From NCBI RefSeq assembly GCF_000518765.1, contig NZ_JAEF01000016.1, forward strand, positions 116,249 to 180,248: a DNA stretch of 64,000 nt. The letters are read 5' to 3'. Positions 24,521 to 33,271 of this stretch are shown one piece after another; position 1 is the first letter of the stretch; each line of letters begins with the position of its first letter. The translations under genes were made by a program, and so were the position numbers. The notes beneath the pieces are model-generated. The model had not been told where the DNA came from, did not search any database, and saw only the letters and a list, made by a program, of their open reading frames with translations. This DNA is from Ruminococcus flavefaciens ATCC 19208. GTDB taxonomy: Bacteria; Bacillota; Clostridia; Oscillospirales; Ruminococcaceae.

Positions 24521-25900
24521 ATGAATAAGGCAATAATCTTAGCCGGCGGACAGGGCAAGCGCATGAAGGCTGATATGCCTAAGCCGCTTTTCAAGGTTCT
24601 CGGTGAACCTATGCTGAATTGGGTAATATCTGCCTGTGAAGCTGCGGATATAAAGGATATCTGCGTAGTCAAGGGCTTCAAGGGCGAGATGATAGACGAA
24701 TATCTCGGCGGTAAATACAGAACAGTATTACAGGCTGAAAGACTCGGTACAGGTCATGCGGTTATGCAGGCAATACCTTTCCTTGAAGAGGATACAGACG
24801 GAAATACTCTCGTGCTTTGCGGAGATGCTCCGTTTATCGACGCTGAGACTATAAAAGAGTCCCTTATCATACACAAGCAGCAGAACAACGCAGTTACAGT
24901 TATCACAGCTGAGCTTGATAATCCTTTCGGCTACGGAAGAATAATCCGTTCGGCAGGGGGCATAAGCGGCATTGTCGAGCAGAAGGACGCTACGGAGGAG
25001 CAGCGTCAGATAAAGGAAGTAAATTCGGGCACATACTGGTTCAAAACATCTGAGCTTATCGGACTTCTCGGTAAGATCAAAAACGACAATGTACAGAATG
25101 AGTATTACCTGACGGATACTATTTCCATAGCTCTTTCCGAGGGCAAGAACGCAGGAGCTTATAAGTCCGAGAATGCTGATATCATCAAGGGTGCAAACGA
25201 CAGAAAAGACCTGCTTGCACTGAATACATACGCAAGAATGGCGGTTATCGAAAAGCACCTTGCAAACGGCGTTGAGTTCACCTGCACAGACGGAATTGTT
25301 ATTGAGCGCGGAGTTGAGATAGGCGTTGGCACAGAGATACTCCCGAATACAATTATACGCAAGAATACCACTATCGGTACGAACTGCAAGATCGGACCTA
25401 ACACAGTTATCGAGAACTGCAAGATAGGGGACGATGTAAACCTTCATACGGTTCAGGCATACGAGTCCGAGATAGAAGCAGGAGTAAAGATAGGACCTTA
25501 TGTTCATATCCGTCCTGACAGCGTTGTTAAGTCGGGCGCTAAGATAGGAGACTTTGTTGAGATAAAGAATTCGACTATAGGTGAAAAGACAGCTATTGCA
25601 CACCTTGCTTACGTGGGTGACAGCGATGTTGGAAAACGTGTAAATATAGGCTGCGGAACTGTTACCGTAAACTATGACGGTATTGCAAAGAGCCGCTGTG
25701 TTATCGGTGATAACTGCTTCGTGGGCTGCAATACCAACCTTATCGCACCTGTAAAGCTTGGCAAGGCAGTATATACTGCCGCAGGAACTACAGTTACAAG
25801 AGATGTTCCCGATTATGCGCTTGCTATCGACAGAGGCGTTATGAAAATAAACGAGGGCTACACCCTCAGAAAGCTCAAGAGCAAGCTTGGTAATAAGTAA
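24521..25900 (+). CDS. glmU: Bifunctional UDP-GlcNAc pyrophosphorylase / GlcN-1-P acetyltransferase
   Basis: The 459-residue enzyme makes UDP-N-acetylglucosamine for cell-wall synthesis. The N-terminal uridylyltransferase has LAGGQGKRMKADMPKPL, GTGHAV and LCGDAPFID. The C-terminal left-handed beta-helix has hexapeptide repeats and the acetyltransferase residues in HLAYVGDSDVG and GCGTVTVNYDG. Full length. GGAGGAATAGAC precedes the ATG, and a strong terminator begins right after the stop codon. Confidence 0.96.
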   Translation: MNKAIILAGGQGKRMKADMPKPLFKVLGEPMLNWVISACEAADIKDICVVKGFKGEMIDEYLGGKYRTVLQAERLGTGHAVMQAIPFLEEDTDGNTLVLCGDAPFIDAETIKESLIIHKQQNNAVTVITAELDNPFGYGRIIRSAGGISGIVEQKDATEEQRQIKEVNSGTYWFKTSELIGLLGKIKNDNVQNEYYLTDTISIALSEGKNAGAYKSENADIIKGANDRKDLLALNTYARMAVIEKHLANGVEFTCTDGIVIERGVEIGVGTEILPNTIIRKNTTIGTNCKIGPNTVIENCKIGDDVNLHTVQAYESEIEAGVKIGPYVHIRPDSVVKSGAKIGDFVEIKNSTIGEKTAIAHLAYVGDSDVGKRVNIGCGTVTVNYDGIAKSRCVIGDNCFVGCNTNLIAPVKLGKAVYTAAGTTVTRDVPDYALAIDRGVMKINEGYTLRKLKSKLGNK

Positions 25901-25904
25901 AAAA

Positions 25905-25931
25905 ACGGGCGGATATTCCGCCCGTTTTTTT
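25905..25931 (+). terminator. Intrinsic terminator after glmU
   Basis: ACGGGCGGA and TCCGCCCGT form a 9-bp stem with a 3-base loop, followed by a T run. It starts five bases after the glmU stop codon. Confidence 0.92.
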
Positions 25932-25986
25932 AGTTGAGAGTTAAGATTGTAGGGGCGGATATTATCCGCCTGTTTTTCTGTTAGCT

Positions 25987-26075
25987 TGTAGGGAACGCCT
26001 CCCAACAGGAGCCGCGACCCTCTGTCAGCTTTGCTGACATCTCCCTACACTGTAGGGAGTAACCCTCGGCGTTCC
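25987..26075 (-). repeat. 89-bp cloverleaf-forming repeat, copy 2
   Basis: This is the exact reverse complement of copy 1 at 12422-12510, and the match continues into the adjacent CGATAAA. It lies 60 bases after the glmU terminator. Another family palindrome, GGGGCGGATATTATCCGCC, precedes it (about 25951-25969). Confidence 0.88.
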
Positions 26076-26092
26076 GATAAAACCGATGCAGG

Positions 26093-26972
26093 TGCAGCGT
26101 CACGCTGCAAGTAAAAAAGCTGCCCGTAGGACAGCTTCTTTATAATAGGTATAGAACCGGAACTGGCAAAATAATAACGACCTTTATTGACACCCTCTCA
26201 AAAGCCAATCAAGGTCGCTATCGAGTTGGCTTCTGCGCACCCTCTATACGCATCTGCCTTACGGCGGGCACAAATTCCGAAGTGCCATATATCTGTTTGC
26301 TTTGGTATCACGATTGTGCTGACGTTTCAAGGAACTGAAAGACTGTTTTAGGCGATTAAACATATTATAGGCATTAATGTTTAATAACAGTCGAGGGAGT
26401 GGGATGTGTAGTGAAACCAGTTAGTGCTATTGATGCGGCGGAGTTTAAAAACCGCATAGAGCAATACAGGATATAATTGCCGATTTTTGTTACAGGACAC
26501 ATAATATATCTTTAATTATGCGATCGGAGAGATTAGCCGAAGTATCGGCATTTGTCTCTTCCAACAATTGTATTATAAAACATAGGAACGGGAAGTTCAA
26601 TTGATTATATTGCTGAGAATTAGCACTATATTGCTAAAATAAGTACAAACATTTATATTAATAGAATATTAACAGAATAATATATATAATCAGTACATAT
26701 TTCATGGGACATTTTCCTCAGAAGATAATTTTATGCCAATTAAACGGAATGTTGATTTTTGAAGCCTCGAAAATACGTTGTTTTTTTATCAGTGTAAATT
26801 AATAGCACGAAAACAACATCTTTTAACGATAGAATGCCGCTGTGAAAAATTCTTCGTTCTTTGTTAAAGGTTAAAAATAATAAAAAACTCTTTGTGAATT
26901 TTTTTAGAGCAGTTTTTTAATATTTCATATATATTTTTTTGTTTTAACTATAATTGTCGGCAGTAATTGCAG
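26093..26972. other. Relic and AT-rich DNA without a supportable gene
   Basis: This stretch starts with GTGCAGCGTCACGCTGCA. From 26170 to 26335 an open frame (FIDTLSKANQGRYRVGFCAP) looks like the end of a gene but has no start. At 26411-26476 a 21-codon GTG frame (KPVSAIDAAEFKNRIEQYRI) with a GAGGGAG site resembles the N-terminus of small phage or plasmid proteins and stops early. The remainder is AT-rich with no gene. I read it as decayed mobile DNA. Confidence 0.4.
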
Positions 26973-27001
26973 CAAAAAGCTCCGAAGTTTTTCTTCGGAG
27001 C
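26973..27001 (-). terminator. Terminator after the TPR-like gene
   Basis: On the minus strand GCTCCGAAG/CTTCGGAGC is followed by TTTTTG. It lies 5 bases past the stop codon of the 27007-27708 gene. Confidence 0.9.
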
Positions 27002-27006
27002 GTGTT

Positions 27007-27708
27007 TTACAGTATTCCGTTGGCGGCGTTTTCGATACGCTCGCGGTAGTATTCGCCCTGCCACGGAAAATCGAAATCCTTGAAAAGTGCCAGACAGCAT
27101 TCTGCATTGTGGAGAGCACCTTCAAGTCCTTCTTTATCATTTGCCTTGGCAAAGATATAGACTGCCGTGATAAAGATCTCCAGCAGGGTCGTATCCTTTG
27201 AGCCCTGAGGCTTGTAGCCGAATTTCAACAGCTTTAGTCCCTGACGATAATTTTTTGCGGCGCAGTCTGTGACAGCAAGAGCCATATACAGTGCTGCCTG
27301 CATATTAAGTGAAGCCTTCTCGGAATGCTTTTGCAGAAAACTGATATTATTCGTGCGAAAATTTTCAGCCTCGCGCCAGTTGCCGATCTTACCGAGAATG
27401 GTAAGAACTTCGACACAGAAGAAAAATCTGTCGTCTCCGCCCAGCTTCTTTTCCGTCAGCTTTTCAAGATAAAAAAAGGCTGTCTTATGGTCGTGGATCC
27501 TGTCATAAAGTGCAGCCAGTTGAACTATATCAAAAGGAGAGGGCTTTTTTACGTTATCCAGAAAAGCGTCTGCATATGCATCACAAAGCTCCTTTGAATA
27601 GCCGTTTTCTGCAAAAAGGCTGTAGACCTCGGCATATTTTTTCATTTCTGCATTGGCAGATGCAAGAAGAGGAAAACCTATCTTTTTGCGCTCGTTTGGT
27701 GAGATCAT
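27007..27708 (-). CDS. Helical TPR-like protein of unknown function
   Basis: The 233-residue cytosolic protein is almost entirely alpha-helical with TPR-like pairs, for example AALYDRIHDHKTAFFYLEKL, VLTILGKIGNWREAENF and AVTDCAAKNYRQGLKLLKFG. No signal peptide or DNA-binding motif is seen. Such proteins usually bind peptides or regulate a partner, but no partner is evident: it stands alone, transcribed away from the two-component genes. A GGAGG site is upstream of the ATG. Confidence 0.65.
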   Translation of the reverse strand: MISPNERKKIGFPLLASANAEMKKYAEVYSLFAENGYSKELCDAYADAFLDNVKKPSPFDIVQLAALYDRIHDHKTAFFYLEKLTEKKLGGDDRFFFCVEVLTILGKIGNWREAENFRTNNISFLQKHSEKASLNMQAALYMALAVTDCAAKNYRQGLKLLKFGYKPQGSKDTTLLEIFITAVYIFAKANDKEGLEGALHNAECCLALFKDFDFPWQGEYYRERIENAANGIL

Positions 27709-28044
27709 TTGCCGTCCCTCCTATTCCACCATATATAATAGTATATAATATATTTATATTGAGTAAAAACAGTGAATTATACTCCTCTGTTTGTATATAC
27801 AATTTTATCACAAATTAATTACATAGTCAACAATTGTTGGTGAATAAAAGATAAAACTGTTGATGTGCACAAAAAAACTAAATAATTTTTTCCTAATCAA
27901 CATATTGAACTATTCATATTTTTTAAGACTATTTCAATAATGTGTGGTATAATGATATTAGAGTGGAATGGTGTACTCTTTTGACACCATAATTATGAAA
28001 AAACAAGCTGTTTTAAAGCATGAAATTTCAAGGGGGTAATTTGT
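27709..28044. other. AT-rich divergent promoter region
   Basis: The 336-bp gap separates the TPR-like gene from the response regulator. GTGTGGTATAATG near 27939-27951 gives a likely extended -10 for the two-component operon, and AAGGGGGTAATTTGT supplies its ribosome site. ACTCTTTTGACACC lies between them. Nothing else is visible. Confidence 0.5.
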
Positions 28045-28713
28045 ATGAGACTTCTCGTTGTTGAGGACGAGATGCAGCTGGCAGATGCGCTTTCAGAGAT
28101 CCTGAAAAGAAATATGTATAATGTTGATACTGTATATGACGGAGTGAGCGGACTTGACAATGCGCTTACGGGAGTATACGATTGTATCATACTTGATATA
28201 ATGCTTCCCGGAATGAGCGGCATGGAGGTGCTGAGGAATATGCGAAGAGAGCATATAAACACACCTGTGCTTCTTCTTACGGCACGAAGCGAGATAGAGG
28301 ACAAGATAAACGGACTGGACTGCGGTGCGGACGATTATCTTACAAAGCCCTTTGTTACGGGCGAGCTGCTGGCGAGAGTCCGTGCGCTTACAAGAAGAAA
28401 AGGCGAGATCGTTGACGAAAACAGGCTCGATTACAACGGGCTTGAACTTAATAAGAATACCTGTTCTGTTATGTGGAAGGGTAATGATGTAAAGCTTTCA
28501 CTTAAAGAATACCAGATAATGGAGCTTCTTATCTCCAATCCTCACCAGATACTGCCGAAGGAGCGTATCATTGAAAAGATATGGGGCTATGAGAGCGATG
28601 TTGAGTACAATAATATAGAGGTATACATATCGTTCCTGCGAAAGAAGCTTTCTGTGATATCAGCTCCTGTACAGATAAAAACTGCCAGAGGCATCGGTTA
28701 TTCACTTGAATAA
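28045..28713 (+). CDS. OmpR-family response regulator
   Basis: The 222-residue protein has a receiver domain with the acidic pair E9/D10, the phosphoacceptor Asp52 in CIILDIMLPGMSG, Thr79 in LLLTARSE, and Lys102 in DDYLTKPF. The C-terminal winged helix contains LSLKEYQIMELL and VYISFLRKKL and ends TARGIGYSLE. It is phosphorylated by the kinase encoded 17 bases downstream and should regulate transcription; its targets cannot be seen here. Confidence 0.93.
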   Translation: MRLLVVEDEMQLADALSEILKRNMYNVDTVYDGVSGLDNALTGVYDCIILDIMLPGMSGMEVLRNMRREHINTPVLLLTARSEIEDKINGLDCGADDYLTKPFVTGELLARVRALTRRKGEIVDENRLDYNGLELNKNTCSVMWKGNDVKLSLKEYQIMELLISNPHQILPKERIIEKIWGYESDVEYNNIEVYISFLRKKLSVISAPVQIKTARGIGYSLE

Positions 28714-28730
28714 AAAGGAGGAATGCTGTT

Positions 28731-30836
28731 ATGTTCAAAAAGGCACATGACAAAATGTTCAAAAAAGCGCAGATGAGGCTTTTTACAATGATCGTAAGTA
28801 TTCTTCTTGTGGTCTTTGTAGCACTTATAAGCTCCATCAATGTTATAACAAAAGCCGTAATGCGCGGACAGTCCAAGGAAGTCCTTATGCAGATCGCTTC
28901 GGGAATAGAGTATGACGAGAAAGAGTCGAGATTCAAGTACCTTGTTCCAATGAGTGAGGAAAACCGTGATGACAGACGCGGCGATAAGGGGAAAAAGCCT
29001 TTGGAGACTAAACCTACCGATCCGACTACTACGGAAAAGCCGGCTGCTACCGAGGCGCTGACATCTACCGAAAAGGCAAAGGAAAAGGTGACAGATGCTC
29101 CTACAGATCCGACTCAGGAGGATACACAGGCATTTGAGGAGTATCAGGAGCCCTATGAAGAGCCTCATGATGAACAGCCTAACGAGTCTGTACCGCCTGA
29201 AACTCAGGCACCTGAAACTCAGCCGGCTGAAACACAGCCTCCTGCAACAGACGCTTCATCGGGAGCAACTCCTTCATGGGACCCGAACAGCGGACAGTGG
29301 AACGGTCAATGGGGTGATCCTAACAATTACGGACAGTGGAATGGTCAGTGGGGCGACCAGAACAATAACGGACAGTATGACTGGAGTCAGTGGGGCGGTC
29401 AGAATGGCGGACAGTATGACTGGAATAACTGGAACAATCAGAATAACGGTCAATGGAACGGTCAGTGGGTATATCCGTGGTATCCGTGGATGTATGCATG
29501 GGGCACATGGGAACAGCCAAAGGCTTACTCAAGTGAGTACCCTGTAAGCCGTAATGATCACGGCGAAATGGATCCTCGTTATGAAGGCAGAAATGACCAC
29601 GGTGAAATGGACCCACGCTATGATACTGTTGAAGAAAATGAAACTGATGCAAAGACTGACGAAATAATTGCAGAAAAGACTGCATACAGCTACAGTGATG
29701 ATATGTCGGAGTATATAAAGCCTCTGGCAAACAAAACGGATTCCCCCGATGCTTCATCTGATACAGCTGTCGGACAGCCGAATGCTGCATACCGTCAGAA
29801 TTATTCTATGAGTATGCCTAAGGAAGAGCCTATCCCGAAATCCCTCGGTTCTATAGATTACTTCGTTATCATGGCGGATAAGAACGGCAAGTACCTCAAT
29901 ACAGAAAATAATGATGATATGAATGCTGAAACGGCACAGAATTACATCACAAAGATACTTGAAGAGAATATTGATACAGGTATGGTGAATTCGTATCAGT
30001 TCTATCAGACTTCAAAGCCTAACGGAACTCTTATGGTATTTACTGACAAGAGCTATGAGATGGATATGCTCAGACAGCTCAAGAGAACAACTGTGATAAT
30101 CGGTTCTATTGCGCTTGTTATCCTTTCTGTACTTGCATATTTCCTCAGCAAGAGAAGCATTCAGCCTATCAAGACTGCTTTCGATAAGCAGAAGCAGTTC
30201 GTATCGGACGCAAGCCATGAGCTGAAAACTCCTCTTACAGTAATATCTGCAAATGCAGATGTACTTGAGGGCGAGATAGGCGATAACAAGTGGCTGAAGT
30301 ACATCAAGGCACAGACCGACCGAATGAGCGTACTTGTAAACGATCTGCTCAACCTTACAAGACTCGAAAACAATAATTCCGAGCTTGAACGCAAATACTT
30401 CAATCTCAGCAAGGCTATCATCAATACCGCACTGCCTTTCGAGTGTCAGGCGTTTGAGAACAATAAGAAGTTCGAGGTGAACGTTGACGAGGACGTAATG
30501 CTCAGCGGCAGCGAAAAGCATATCAAGCAGATGGCGGCTATCTTTATTGATAACGCACTGAAATACTCAAACGAGGGCGGTACTGTAAGGGTGACGCTGA
30601 AGAAAGTCGGCGACAGAAAGATGTTCTCGGTATATAACACAGGTGACGGACTCAAGGAAGAGGAGACTGAAAAGATATTCGAGAGATTCTATCGAAGCGA
30701 TCAGTCTAGAAACCGTGCAACAGGCGGATACGGTCTTGGACTTGCTATTGCAAAATCCATAATCGACAAGCATAAGTTCAAGATACATATTATGAATCAG
30801 CCCGGAAAGAGCATCTGCTTCGTAATAACAATGTAA
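28731..30836 (+). CDS. Sensor histidine kinase with Trp/Gln/Asn/Gly-rich extracytoplasmic region
   Basis: The 701-residue kinase has a first membrane segment at about 17-42 and a second at about 447-468, enclosing ~400 extracytoplasmic residues. That region has a Thr/Pro/Glu linker, then repeats such as QWNGQWGD, QYDWSQWGG and NNWNNQNNGQ (about 180-250), then RNDHGEMDPRYE twice. After the second segment come the H-box SDASHELKTPLTV (His496), the N-box IDNALKYSNEGG, the G1-like YNTGDGL, IFERFYRSDQS and GGYGLGLAIAK. The catalytic core is complete. The low-complexity sensor is very unusual and may bind carbohydrate, wall polymer or itself; this is a guess. A terminator follows. Confidence 0.9.
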   Translation: MFKKAHDKMFKKAQMRLFTMIVSILLVVFVALISSINVITKAVMRGQSKEVLMQIASGIEYDEKESRFKYLVPMSEENRDDRRGDKGKKPLETKPTDPTTTEKPAATEALTSTEKAKEKVTDAPTDPTQEDTQAFEEYQEPYEEPHDEQPNESVPPETQAPETQPAETQPPATDASSGATPSWDPNSGQWNGQWGDPNNYGQWNGQWGDQNNNGQYDWSQWGGQNGGQYDWNNWNNQNNGQWNGQWVYPWYPWMYAWGTWEQPKAYSSEYPVSRNDHGEMDPRYEGRNDHGEMDPRYDTVEENETDAKTDEIIAEKTAYSYSDDMSEYIKPLANKTDSPDASSDTAVGQPNAAYRQNYSMSMPKEEPIPKSLGSIDYFVIMADKNGKYLNTENNDDMNAETAQNYITKILEENIDTGMVNSYQFYQTSKPNGTLMVFTDKSYEMDMLRQLKRTTVIIGSIALVILSVLAYFLSKRSIQPIKTAFDKQKQFVSDASHELKTPLTVISANADVLEGEIGDNKWLKYIKAQTDRMSVLVNDLLNLTRLENNNSELERKYFNLSKAIINTALPFECQAFENNKKFEVNVDEDVMLSGSEKHIKQMAAIFIDNALKYSNEGGTVRVTLKKVGDRKMFSVYNTGDGLKEEETEKIFERFYRSDQSRNRATGGYGLGLAIAKSIIDKHKFKIHIMNQPGKSICFVITM

Positions 30837-30841
30837 TTGTA

Positions 30842-30876
30842 AAGCCCGTAAGCTTTTAGCTTACGGGCTTTTTTCT
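30842..30876 (+). terminator. Terminator after the histidine kinase
   Basis: AAGCCCGTAAGCT pairs with AGCTTACGGGCTT and is followed by TTTT. Confidence 0.92.
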
Positions 30877-30954
30877 GCGTATAATACAAAAATGATACGG
30901 AGTGCCGAGGACTTGCGAAAGGAGCTGTGTGCTTCTGTCAGCTTCGCTGAAAAA

Positions 30955-31042
30955 TGGATGTCGAGGACTCCCAACAGGAGCCGCGCCCCTCTGTCAGCTA
31001 TGCTGACATCTCCCTACACTGTAGGGAGTCACCGTCCCCTAC
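30955..31042 (-). repeat. 89-bp cloverleaf-forming repeat, decayed copy 3
   Basis: The central hairpins (CTCCCTACA with TGTAGGGAG, TGTCAGC with GCTGACA, and the CTCC/GGGAG arm) are kept, but the outer arms are replaced: one end reads GTCCCCTACA. A further GTCAGCTTCGCTGA fragment lies just before it at about 30937-30950. It is in the gap between the kinase and the CNNM gene. Confidence 0.75.
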
Positions 31043-31060
31043 ATATATTACTTTTAACGT

Positions 31061-31090
31061 AACACAAAGGGGCTGCCTTAGGCAGCCCCT
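31061..31090 (-). terminator. Hairpin terminator after the CNNM gene
   Basis: AGGGGCTGCC-TTA-GGCAGCCCCT is a perfect 10-bp stem; the following minus-strand bases TTTGTGTT make a weak U tract. Confidence 0.7.
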
Positions 31091-31113
31091 GCACTAATAA
31101 CTGATCACTGCTA

Positions 31114-32436
31114 TTATTCTTCTTCCTTTTTCTCAGCAGTTGGCAGCTTCTTTACACGACAGACTTCGATTCGGTGATGCTTGACTTCAAGTATCTCTAT
31201 GTGGAGACCGTCGCTGTCAAGGGTGAGCTGAGAGCCGTCCTTTGGTATTTCACCAAGCTCGGCGATGATATATCCGCCGAAGGTCTCATACTTATCCGCA
31301 GGGAGAGTAACTTCAAGCTCCTCGCATACGTCGCTGAGAGAGGTCATACCCGGAACTGTCCAGATATTTTCCTCTGTCTCTTCAAGTCTTGCAGCAGGCT
31401 CGTCCTCAGGGTCGTCAGCGAAGTCGCCGACAAGCTCCTCAACAAGGTCGGTAATAGTGATAATACCGCTCATGCCGCCGTATTCGTCTACAACTATTGC
31501 AAAATGATCTGCACCGCGCTGCTTCATCTGATCGAAAAGGCGGTCAGCCTTCATGCTTTCGTGAACGAAGCAAGGCTCGCGGACAGCTTCCTTCATTATA
31601 TTTTCACGGGTCTTGTCATCAAGTCTGAAATAGTCCTTTGCGTTGAGGACTCCGATAACATTGTCCACGCTCTCTCCGCAGATCGGGAAAGATGAATGAC
31701 GGGTACGGTGTATTGTTTCTTCCCATACTGAGATATCGTCATTGCTCCAGAGCACATCAACATCCGTTCTGTGAGTGCAAACCTGTTCGGCTGTGGTATC
31801 GTCAAAGGCAAAAACGTTTTTGATGATGCGGTTCTCGTCCTCGTCGATAGTGCCTTTTTCAGCACCTGCGTCGGACATCATAAGTATCTCTTCCTCAGTA
31901 ACTGTGTCGTCCTCGCTTTCGGGGTCGATACCGATAAGTCTCAGGATACCGTTAGCTGATGTGTTGAGAAGCCATACGAGGGGAGCAAATAGCTTTGCGA
32001 CCAAAGATATGGTCTTGCTCATGGCAAGGGCAATCTTTTCGGGATTTTTCATTGCTACGCGCTTTGGTACAAGTTCACCGAAGACGAGGGTGAAGTAAGA
32101 AAGTATCAGTGTAATAAGAACTACTGATATCTTTTTGATCACGGCTGCGGGGATTCCGATGCCTGTTTTAACAATGGCAGAGGTCAGGTATTCCGAGAAG
32201 CTGTCGGCAGCAAAGGCTGCACCGATGAAGCCTGCAAGAGTGATAGCGACCTGTATCGTAGCAAGGAAGCGTGTGGGTGAGTCTGTGAGTTTTTTCAGCC
32301 TTATGGCTTTTTTGTTGCCGCTGGCGGCAAGCTTTTCAAGCCTTACATCGCTTGTTGAGATGACCGCCACCTCAGTGCAGGCGAAAAGCGCATTCAGCGC
32401 GATGAGTATTATTTGCAGAATTATCTGCCCTATCAT
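31114..32436 (-). CDS. CNNM/CorC-type transporter with DUF21, CBS pair and CorC domain
   Basis: The 440-residue membrane protein has the layout of the TlyC/CorC/CNNM family. The DUF21 membrane domain (about 1-190, with ISTSDVRLEKL and LVFGELVPKRVAMKNPEKIA) is followed by two CBS motifs (about 205-330, including CTHRTDVDVLWSNDD and VVDEYGGMSGIITITDLVEE) and a C-terminal CorC_HlyC domain (about 345-430, FGGYIIAELGEIP). Bacterial members have been tied to magnesium export or magnesium resistance. The gene has its own upstream promoter, a 32-codon leader ORF and a hairpin, which suggests regulated expression. Confidence 0.9.
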   Translation of the reverse strand: MIGQIILQIILIALNALFACTEVAVISTSDVRLEKLAASGNKKAIRLKKLTDSPTRFLATIQVAITLAGFIGAAFAADSFSEYLTSAIVKTGIGIPAAVIKKISVVLITLILSYFTLVFGELVPKRVAMKNPEKIALAMSKTISLVAKLFAPLVWLLNTSANGILRLIGIDPESEDDTVTEEEILMMSDAGAEKGTIDEDENRIIKNVFAFDDTTAEQVCTHRTDVDVLWSNDDISVWEETIHRTRHSSFPICGESVDNVIGVLNAKDYFRLDDKTRENIMKEAVREPCFVHESMKADRLFDQMKQRGADHFAIVVDEYGGMSGIITITDLVEELVGDFADDPEDEPAARLEETEENIWTVPGMTSLSDVCEELEVTLPADKYETFGGYIIAELGEIPKDGSQLTLDSDGLHIEILEVKHHRIEVCRVKKLPTAEKKEEE

Positions 32437-32498
32437 TTCATATCCTCCGTTAGATAAAGTATTTATTTTTGTATTTTATATATGTGTGTAACCTCATA

Positions 32499-32539
32499 AA
32501 GGCACAGTCTAACACAAACGATAGTGAAGACTATGCCTT
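32499..32539 (-). promoter_or_regulatory. Leader hairpin upstream of the CNNM gene
   Basis: On the minus strand AAGGCATAGTCT pairs with AGACTGTGCCTT over 12 positions (one wobble), followed by TTTATG. The hairpin overlaps the last codons and stop of the 32-codon leader ORF, so a ribosome reading that ORF would disrupt it. It is an attenuator or weak-terminator candidate. Confidence 0.6.
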
Positions 32540-32607
32540 ATAAATACGTATTTAACGAAGTATTTCCCGTAATAATTTGGATTACTGCCGTCAGGGGCAC
32601 CGTCCAT
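32509..32607 (-). CDS. Putative 32-residue leader ORF of the CNNM gene
   Basis: The frame begins MDGAPDGSNPNYYGK and ends HYRLC. An AGGAG site lies 12 bases before the ATG, a little far but usable. A consensus promoter at 32643-32671 transcribes it. The N-terminus is rich in Asp, Pro and Gly, as in mgtL-type leader peptides that sense magnesium by ribosome destabilisation; this parallel is my inference from the downstream transporter family. It could also be a chance ORF. Confidence 0.45.
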   Translation of the reverse strand: MDGAPDGSNPNYYGKYFVKYVFIRHSLHYRLC

Positions 32608-32642
32608 TGTGAGTGTCATCTCCTGTTCTATTAATTTATAAC

Positions 32643-32671
32643 ATTATACATTATAATTGTTATTTTGTCAA
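32643..32671 (-). promoter_or_regulatory. Consensus promoter of the CNNM leader
   Basis: The minus strand has TTGACA, exactly 17 bases, then TATAAT. Both boxes are perfect. It starts a transcript about 200 bases before the CNNM start codon. Confidence 0.82.
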
Positions 32672-32750
32672 GAGCGGCGAACGCCGTCTTCGGCGTTACG
32701 AGTGAGTAGTGAGTAGAATTGTAGTGGCGGCGTTTCGCCGCCCGGTGACC
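32672..32750. repeat. Two short G/C palindromes
   Basis: AACGCCG-TCT-TCGGCGTT and GGCGGCGTTTCGCCGCC, the second preceded by GTAGT, belong to the dispersed palindrome family. They lie between the 92-residue secreted protein gene and the CNNM promoter. Confidence 0.6.
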
Positions 32751-32768
32751 GATAACATTATCAACACA

Positions 32769-32796
32769 TAAAAAGCTCTCCGTATAGGAGAGCTTT
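32769..32796 (-). terminator. Terminator after the 92-residue secreted protein gene
   Basis: AAAGCTCTCC and GGAGAGCTTT pair around GTATA-like loop bases; the minus strand continues TTTATG. Confidence 0.7.
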
Positions 32797-32810
32797 AAGG
32801 GAATAATTAA

Positions 32811-33089
32811 TCAATATTTTCCATGTCCGAATACCTGTCCGCATTTGGGGCAATAATCAACATATCCACGTACCATTTGATGAACTCTGATTTTTATACC
32901 AAAGAAATTAATTATATCTACCGATTCTTCTACCAATTCATCTTTCCTTGCTGTACTATGATTGCAAGCTGCACTTGCAACGAGGGTGTTGTCAGACTTT
33001 GGTGAAAATGTGTTGATTACGGTTGTTCCTGTGCCGAGAAGGGTAAATGCCATAGCGACTGCTGCGATTTTTTTGACTGCTTTTTTCAT
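32811..33089 (-). CDS. Small secreted protein with CPKCG knuckle
   Basis: The 92-residue protein has a basic start and hydrophobic signal segment (AAVAMAFTLLGTGTTVINTF), likely cleaved near VASAA. The mature ~50 residues contain CNHST and CPKCGQVFGHGK, so up to three cysteines and several histidines could bind a metal. No family is recognised. It has its own terminator and an AAAGGACG-type ribosome site. Confidence 0.6.
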   Translation of the reverse strand: MKKAVKKIAAVAMAFTLLGTGTTVINTFSPKSDNTLVASAACNHSTARKDELVEESVDIINFFGIKIRVHQMVRGYVDYCPKCGQVFGHGKY

Positions 33090-33271
33090 TTGTGATACGT
33101 CCTTTACATAATATTTAAGGTCAGAATATATCCTTATGTGTTTATTTTACAGCATCAATCAACAAATGTCAATAGTTATTGTTACTGATTTTATGATTGT
33201 TTGTATAAAGTTCTGTGCTTGAATTTTTTCCTCAAACGTGGTATAATCATAGTTTGAAAGGAGCACGGCTC

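Noticed and set aside
24728..26005. 425-codon minus-strand ORF opposite glmU
   Set aside because: The plus strand encodes an unmistakable full-length GlmU; the antisense frame is open only by codon bias.
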